Part shown: positions 28,905 to 33,133 of the stretch, one piece after another
Layout: each line of letters opens with the position of its first letter
How positions within the stretch are numbered: the first letter of the stretch is position 1
DNA from: Flavobacteriales bacterium
GTDB lineage: Bacteria; Bacteroidota; Bacteroidia; Flavobacteriales_D; CANHHI01
NCBI GenBank assembly: GCA_947460225.1
Contig: CANHHI010000003.1
Span: 1-33,133 of the forward strand
Length of the DNA: 33,133 bases
Direction: 5' to 3'
Made by a program: the position numbers and the translations under genes
Notes under the pieces: model-generated
The model's input: the letters and a program-made list of their open reading frames with translations, nothing else
Databases searched by the model: none
What the model was told of the DNA's origin: nothing

Positions 28905-29969
28905 ATGTTAGTTAAACAAAATATAATCTTGCCAATGGCTTTGGCAGGTATTTTATCTGCCCAAAGTCCTGCTGTGCAAAAAGCCATGGCTTCTCGTTTG
29001 CCCGCAGACCCAAATAGAGTGTATTCCACGTTTAATACGGTTTTAATTGATAAAGAACTTGCGCCTGGTGTGTTTGCTGTTTTTGCCGACGATGCCTTTG
29101 AGCGTGGCGAAAAAGGCTTACAGGTGAGCACGTCTAGTGGTTATGTGATTGGCGAAAAAGGTGTTTTGGTGATAGATGCCCAGCAAACCAAAAGACTTGC
29201 CACCAATTTGATAGAACTTATCAAAGAAAAAACGGATAAACCTATTTTGTATGTGGTCAATACCAATTACTATGGCGACCATTCTTTTGGCAATCAATTT
29301 TTTGTTGCGGAAGGTTTTCGCATCATCAACAATGGCACCAAAATCATTCAACATGAAAATGCCCAAAAAATGATACAAAATCATTTTGAAGAAGATAGGG
29401 TTTTTGAATATACTTTGAGTGCACGCAAAGAAGACGTGGCAGAAATGCAACCCACGCCTGCCGATATTTTAATCACCGGGCAAGCTGTGAGCAAAACCGT
29501 GATTGATTTGGGCGATAAACAGGTGGAAATTATTTACCCAGGGCGCACCCAAACCGATGGAAATTTATTTGTGTATCTGCCTAAAGAAAAAGTGCTCTTT
29601 GGTGGAAATTCTATTCCTTCTGGGGGCAAAGTGGTGGGCATGCCTTGGCTTACGTACGGCGGTTTAGATGAATTTTTAAAATCTTTGCAGGTTTTGCGCA
29701 AGATGCTTGCGAGCGATTCGCAAATTGGCTCTGGACACGGTTATCCCACGGATATAAAGGCTTTGGATAATATTATTGTCTATTTTCAAGATTTGCAAAA
29801 AAGTGTTAGGCAAGCGGTAAACAAAGGCTTAGATTTGGCGCAAACAAAAATAAAAGTTAAACAAGACTTGGAAAAATACCGCAATCACACGCTTTTTGAG
29901 ATGATACAAGACCTCAATATTGAAAAAACTTATCAAGAATACAAAACAGTAACCCCTAAAACCAAATAA
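28905..29969 (+). CDS. Secreted metallo-beta-lactamase-fold protein with degenerate metal site
   Basis: N-terminal hydrophobic signal-like segment; MBL fold landmarks GVLVIDAQQTKRLATNLIELIKEKTDKPILYVVNTNYYGDHSFGN, YPGRTQTDGNLFVYLPKEKVLFGGNS, IGSGHGYPTD. Confidence 0.85.
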   Translation: MLVKQNIILPMALAGILSAQSPAVQKAMASRLPADPNRVYSTFNTVLIDKELAPGVFAVFADDAFERGEKGLQVSTSSGYVIGEKGVLVIDAQQTKRLATNLIELIKEKTDKPILYVVNTNYYGDHSFGNQFFVAEGFRIINNGTKIIQHENAQKMIQNHFEEDRVFEYTLSARKEDVAEMQPTPADILITGQAVSKTVIDLGDKQVEIIYPGRTQTDGNLFVYLPKEKVLFGGNSIPSGGKVVGMPWLTYGGLDEFLKSLQVLRKMLASDSQIGSGHGYPTDIKALDNIIVYFQDLQKSVRQAVNKGLDLAQTKIKVKQDLEKYRNHTLFEMIQDLNIEKTYQEYKTVTPKTK

Positions 29970-29971
29970 TT

Positions 29972-30379
29972 ATGCTTAAAAAAATTCTAAACTTGGATAT
30001 GATTCCAAAAAGTACAGACTTAGGGTTGCTTGCCTTGCGTCTAGTTATCAGTTTTGCCATGCTTGGCAAACATGCTTTGCACAAAATTTCAGATTTTAGT
30101 GCCATGAAAGACATTTTTCCAGACCCCTTGCATATTGGTTCTACCATGAGCTTAATTTCTGCCATTGTGGTGGAAAATGTATTTTCAATTTTATTGATTT
30201 TGGGCATTTATGCACGGTTTGCGGCTTTTGCCCTTTTTATGAATTTACTCGTTATTTGGGCTTTGGTGTATCAATTTTCCATCGCTACCGACCACCACGA
30301 ACTCGTGTTGCTCTATCTGGTGGGTTACTTCACCTTGATTTTTACAGGTGCAGGCAAGTACAGCCTTGATAAGCAATAA
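29972..30379 (+). CDS. DoxX-family membrane protein
   Basis: TDLGLLALRLVISFAMLGKHALHKISDF...FSILLILGIYARFAAFALFMNLLV: four-TM DoxX pattern. Confidence 0.85.
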   Translation: MLKKILNLDMIPKSTDLGLLALRLVISFAMLGKHALHKISDFSAMKDIFPDPLHIGSTMSLISAIVVENVFSILLILGIYARFAAFALFMNLLVIWALVYQFSIATDHHELVLLYLVGYFTLIFTGAGKYSLDKQ

Positions 30380-30399
30380 CGGAATTTAGAAGTTAAGGT

Positions 30400-30427
30400 A
30401 AAAATGGAGCGTTTACACGCTCCATTT
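30400..30427. terminator. Bidirectional terminator
   Basis: AAAAATGGAGCGT-ttac-ACGCTCCATTTTT hairpin between convergent doxX and ADH genes. Confidence 0.87.
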
Positions 30428-30430
30428 TTA

Positions 30431-31498
30431 TTATTTAGACATATCCGACTGTTTGACATCTATCACAAAGCGATACTTCACATCGGATTTCAACACCCGC
30501 TCGTATGCTTCATTGATGGCTTGCACCTTGATTATTTCTATATCCGACACAATGCCTTTTTCGGCACAAAAATCCAACATTTCTTGCGTTTCCGCTATGC
30601 CCCCAATGAGTGAGCCCAAAATCTGTTTTCTTTGCATCACCAAAATGGCAGGATTTACAGGCACAGCCTCAGCAGGTATGCCCACTACCGCCAAAGTGCC
30701 ACCTATGTTTAGCAAATTTAAATACGCATTGTAATCAATCGGCGCAGACACTGTGTTCAAAATCGCATCAAAACTGCCTGCGAGTGTTTGCATATTTTCC
30801 GCTTTTGTGGTGAGTGCAAAATGATGTGCGCCCAATTTTAGCGCATCGGCTTTTTTATTTTCCGAAGTGCTCAACACCGTAACTTCTGCGCCCATTGCCA
30901 CAGCTATTTTTACAGCCATGTGTCCCAAACCGCCAAGTCCAATAATGCCTATTTTTTTGCCTTTGCCAACGCCTAGTTTTTTCAAGGGCGAAAACGTGGT
31001 AATGCCTGCGCACAAAAGCGGTGCCGTAGCGGCTAGGTTGTTTTCAAATTTTTTGGAAATGCTGAGTGCAAAAGCCTCCGTGCAAATAATATGCGTGGCA
31101 TAACCGCCATAAGTAGGTCGCCCTGCGATTTTATCCATGCTGTTGTAAGACCAGGTAACACCTTCTTTGCAATACTGTTCTTCATGGGCTTTGCAATGCG
31201 AGCAAGCCCGGCAAGAATCCACCATACAGCCCACGCCAGCCCAGTCGCCAACTTTAAATTTGCTCACCGCACCGCCCACGGCAATCACTTTGCCGATAAT
31301 TTCATGCCCTGGCACCATGGGAAACGTAGAACCGCCCCATTCGTTGCGTGCTTGGTGAATATCCGAATGGCACACCCCACAATAATAAATTTCTATTTCT
31401 ACGTCTTTGTCTTGACAATCCCTTTGCACAAAGTCAAAAGGTTTTAAGTTTTCGTCTGCTTTATACGCAGCATAAGCCAATACTTTTCTGGTATTCAT
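30431..31498 (-). CDS. Zn-dependent NAD(P)-alcohol dehydrogenase / aldehyde reductase (YahK/CAD-like)
   Basis: YYCGVCHSDIHQARNEWG, GVGCMVDSCRACSHCKAHEEQYC, IGIIGLGGLGHMAVKIAVAMGAEVTVLSTSENK. Confidence 0.94.
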   Translation of the reverse strand: MNTRKVLAYAAYKADENLKPFDFVQRDCQDKDVEIEIYYCGVCHSDIHQARNEWGGSTFPMVPGHEIIGKVIAVGGAVSKFKVGDWAGVGCMVDSCRACSHCKAHEEQYCKEGVTWSYNSMDKIAGRPTYGGYATHIICTEAFALSISKKFENNLAATAPLLCAGITTFSPLKKLGVGKGKKIGIIGLGGLGHMAVKIAVAMGAEVTVLSTSENKKADALKLGAHHFALTTKAENMQTLAGSFDAILNTVSAPIDYNAYLNLLNIGGTLAVVGIPAEAVPVNPAILVMQRKQILGSLIGGIAETQEMLDFCAEKGIVSDIEIIKVQAINEAYERVLKSDVKYRFVIDVKQSDMSK

Positions 31499-31574
31499 AA
31501 ACTGTAGTTTTTTACAAATGTACGATTTTTGCGTGGCATTTCAAAGGGGTTTTGCTATTATTTCCAAGTAAGGC

Positions 31575-31829
31575 GCATGTAAAACACATGCAAAACGTAG
31601 AGAACGGTTTCTAACCGCAGACATTGTCTGTTTTATTCTGCCTTCGGCAGGCGATGCAGAGGCAAAACGTAGGGAAAGGTTTGTAACAGTTCCAAAAAAT
31701 ACCATGCCCGTAGGGTCTTGCCATGGCAAGACCTCTGAATAATGCCAAATAAAAACAGAAAAAACGCCTGCCGAAGTCAGAAAACGTGCAGGGTTTGCCT
31801 GCAATAAAAGGGCAGGCTTCCGTCTGCCC
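31575..31829. repeat. Dense intergenic hairpin array (copy C) containing a 20-bp perfect palindrome and an 18-bp inverted-repeat pair
   Basis: Seven hairpins: 31575-31591, 31605-31617, 31618-31630, 31638-31650, 31714-31733 (GGTCTTGCCATGGCAAGACC), 31787-31803, 31810-31829. 17/18 inverted repeat 31636-31653 vs 31765-31782. 23/26 direct repeat 31590-31615 vs 31662-31687. Confidence 0.75.
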
Positions 31830-31867
31830 AGTCAAATTTTGATAGTAAATTGCTTATGCGAATTGTA

Positions 31868-32644
31868 TTAACTTTCTTGTTTAGGCAATATGCGAAATGC
31901 CCATTTTACAGAAGGTATAACTTCATGTTTGCTTAGTCTAATGCCTTCTGAATGATAATTGATGTAATTATGGTGAATACCTATAAAAATACCCATTCTT
32001 TGCTTTTTGCCTAAATACCAACCTGCATCCAAATGGGTATGTTGTAGCCAACCAAACGAAATGCCTGTTTGACTATTTTTAGGTGTATTCCAAATGCCTT
32101 TGCCATCGTATTGATGGGCAAATGAAATCAAATTTGAAAAACTACCAGCATCTAAAACAAAAGCCGTACCTTGTAATTTCTCTAAGCGAAACCTTACGCC
32201 AGAAACAGGGGAAATAATATTGATATTGCGGTTTAATTTATCGTCTTTATTTTCTTTATACTGCATAAATACCGAAGAGCTCGCAACACCTGTATTTACA
32301 TACAACGCAAACCAATACTTTTCTTTATGCCACTGAAACAATCTAAAATCTATCAACATTTTATTTTCTGTCAAAGTCAAAGACGTTTCATCTGTTTGTT
32401 GCTTGATAGATAAAATGCTGGTAACATCCCAAGCATAACGAAATGCCAAAGGCAATTTAGTATGTTCAACATAAATAAACCCATTACCTCCTCCCGCTGG
32501 CAAAGAAGATTTATCAAAAAAACCGTCTTTATAATTCAATAAAGGGGTAAAATGTAATCCAAATCTAAATTCCCATTTGAGTGGGTGCTGTGCAGATAGC
32601 ATTGATACAAAACTAAATACTGTAAAAAGAATAATTTTTCGCAT
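31868..32644 (-). CDS. Uncharacterised secreted / probable outer-membrane beta-barrel protein
   Basis: Signal peptide MRKIILFTVFSFVSMLSAQ followed by alternating amphipathic strands and an aromatic-rich C-terminal region. Confidence 0.55.
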   Translation of the reverse strand: MRKIILFTVFSFVSMLSAQHPLKWEFRFGLHFTPLLNYKDGFFDKSSLPAGGGNGFIYVEHTKLPLAFRYAWDVTSILSIKQQTDETSLTLTENKMLIDFRLFQWHKEKYWFALYVNTGVASSSVFMQYKENKDDKLNRNINIISPVSGVRFRLEKLQGTAFVLDAGSFSNLISFAHQYDGKGIWNTPKNSQTGISFGWLQHTHLDAGWYLGKKQRMGIFIGIHHNYINYHSEGIRLSKHEVIPSVKWAFRILPKQES

Positions 32645-32664
32645 AATCATTTATAATTTAAATT

Positions 32665-33133
32665 TTACCCACAAATTTTTGTTGTTACATAATTGGTTGC
32701 CCAATAGCAACTTTGTTGAACGGTATTAAACATCAATCCAGGTGCCGAAGAATTAGGGTCTGATATACTAGCCACTGCACCAGCCGCCAATCCTGCAACC
32801 GGAATACAAACAAAAACCTTAATGGCAATATTCACAACCCAACACACTATCTTCTTGAACCATTTTACTACACTTGACCAAAACCCTCTAAATGCCCCAT
32901 CTTCACTATCCAAACTAAACAATTCCTAAATACATCAGACATGGTATCTAAGGTTACAGTAGCTTGATAAAACTTTACCTTTTCACTTTCCAATATCAAT
33001 GGGTGCGCTTGAATGCGTGCATTGTAAGCTGTAACAATTGCTTTGGATTTTTCTTGCGCCTCTTCTTCGCTAAACATATCTGCCTGCGTCTGTAAAAGCT
33101 CTAACTCCACTTGCATCTCTTCCACTAAAACCC
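32665..33133 (-). pseudogene. Bacteroidota hypothetical protein split over two overlapping frames; 5' end beyond window (frameshifted gene, or two overlapping ORFs)
   Basis: Upstream frame (...VEEMQVELELLQTQADMFSEEEAQEKSKAIV...MSDVFRN) is open to the window edge and overlaps by 55 nt the -1 frame LFSLDSEDGAFRGFWSSVVKWFKKIVCWVVNIAIKVFVCIPVAGLAAGAVA. Confidence 0.45.

Noticed and set aside
31541-31835. ORFs called across the 31.5-31.8 kb region (87 and 74 aa, minus strand)
   Set aside because: They run through stacked palindromes and show no recognisable protein features; better explained as non-coding hairpin array.
1-33133. CRISPR arrays, IS transposases, prophage or known defence genes
   Set aside because: No evenly spaced repeat-spacer pattern and no recognisable transposase, integrase, phage or defence proteins in any of the listed ORFs.

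Overview
The window looks like ordinary Bacteroidota chromosome, judging by low GC, TAnnTTTG-type -7 boxes and CHU/FlgD-like, GLUG and lamin-tail secreted proteins. It starts in a tRNA-Val(TAC) and ends inside a truncated, apparently frame-disrupted gene. Recognisable content: glycosyltransferase; ndk; infC-rpmI-rplT; tatA-gatA-lepA; dprA; guaC; MerR-panD; rlmB; metzincin/GLUG lipoprotein; HIT; greA; PAP2; lamin-tail protein; TolC/MFP/RND efflux operon; then a compact HxlR-centred redox/electrophile cluster. I see no CRISPR array, prophage, IS transposase or known defence system. Two things deserve most attention. (1) The divergent HxlR cluster (25517-30379, perhaps with the neighbouring ADH to 31498). 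It encodes a putatively exported WrbA-flavodoxin::RidA fusion, a nitroreductase, an AhpD/CMD-like protein, a LysE exporter, a secreted metallo-beta-lactamase-fold protein that has lost most of its metal ligands, and DoxX. It may be an envelope quinone/electrophile response system. (2) A non-coding family of tandem mini-hairpins in three intergenic regions (12.2, 15.0 and 31.6 kb). The 12.2 and 31.6 kb copies share architecture while their stem sequences differ. All assignments come from reading the sequence and recalling family motifs; no searches were run.
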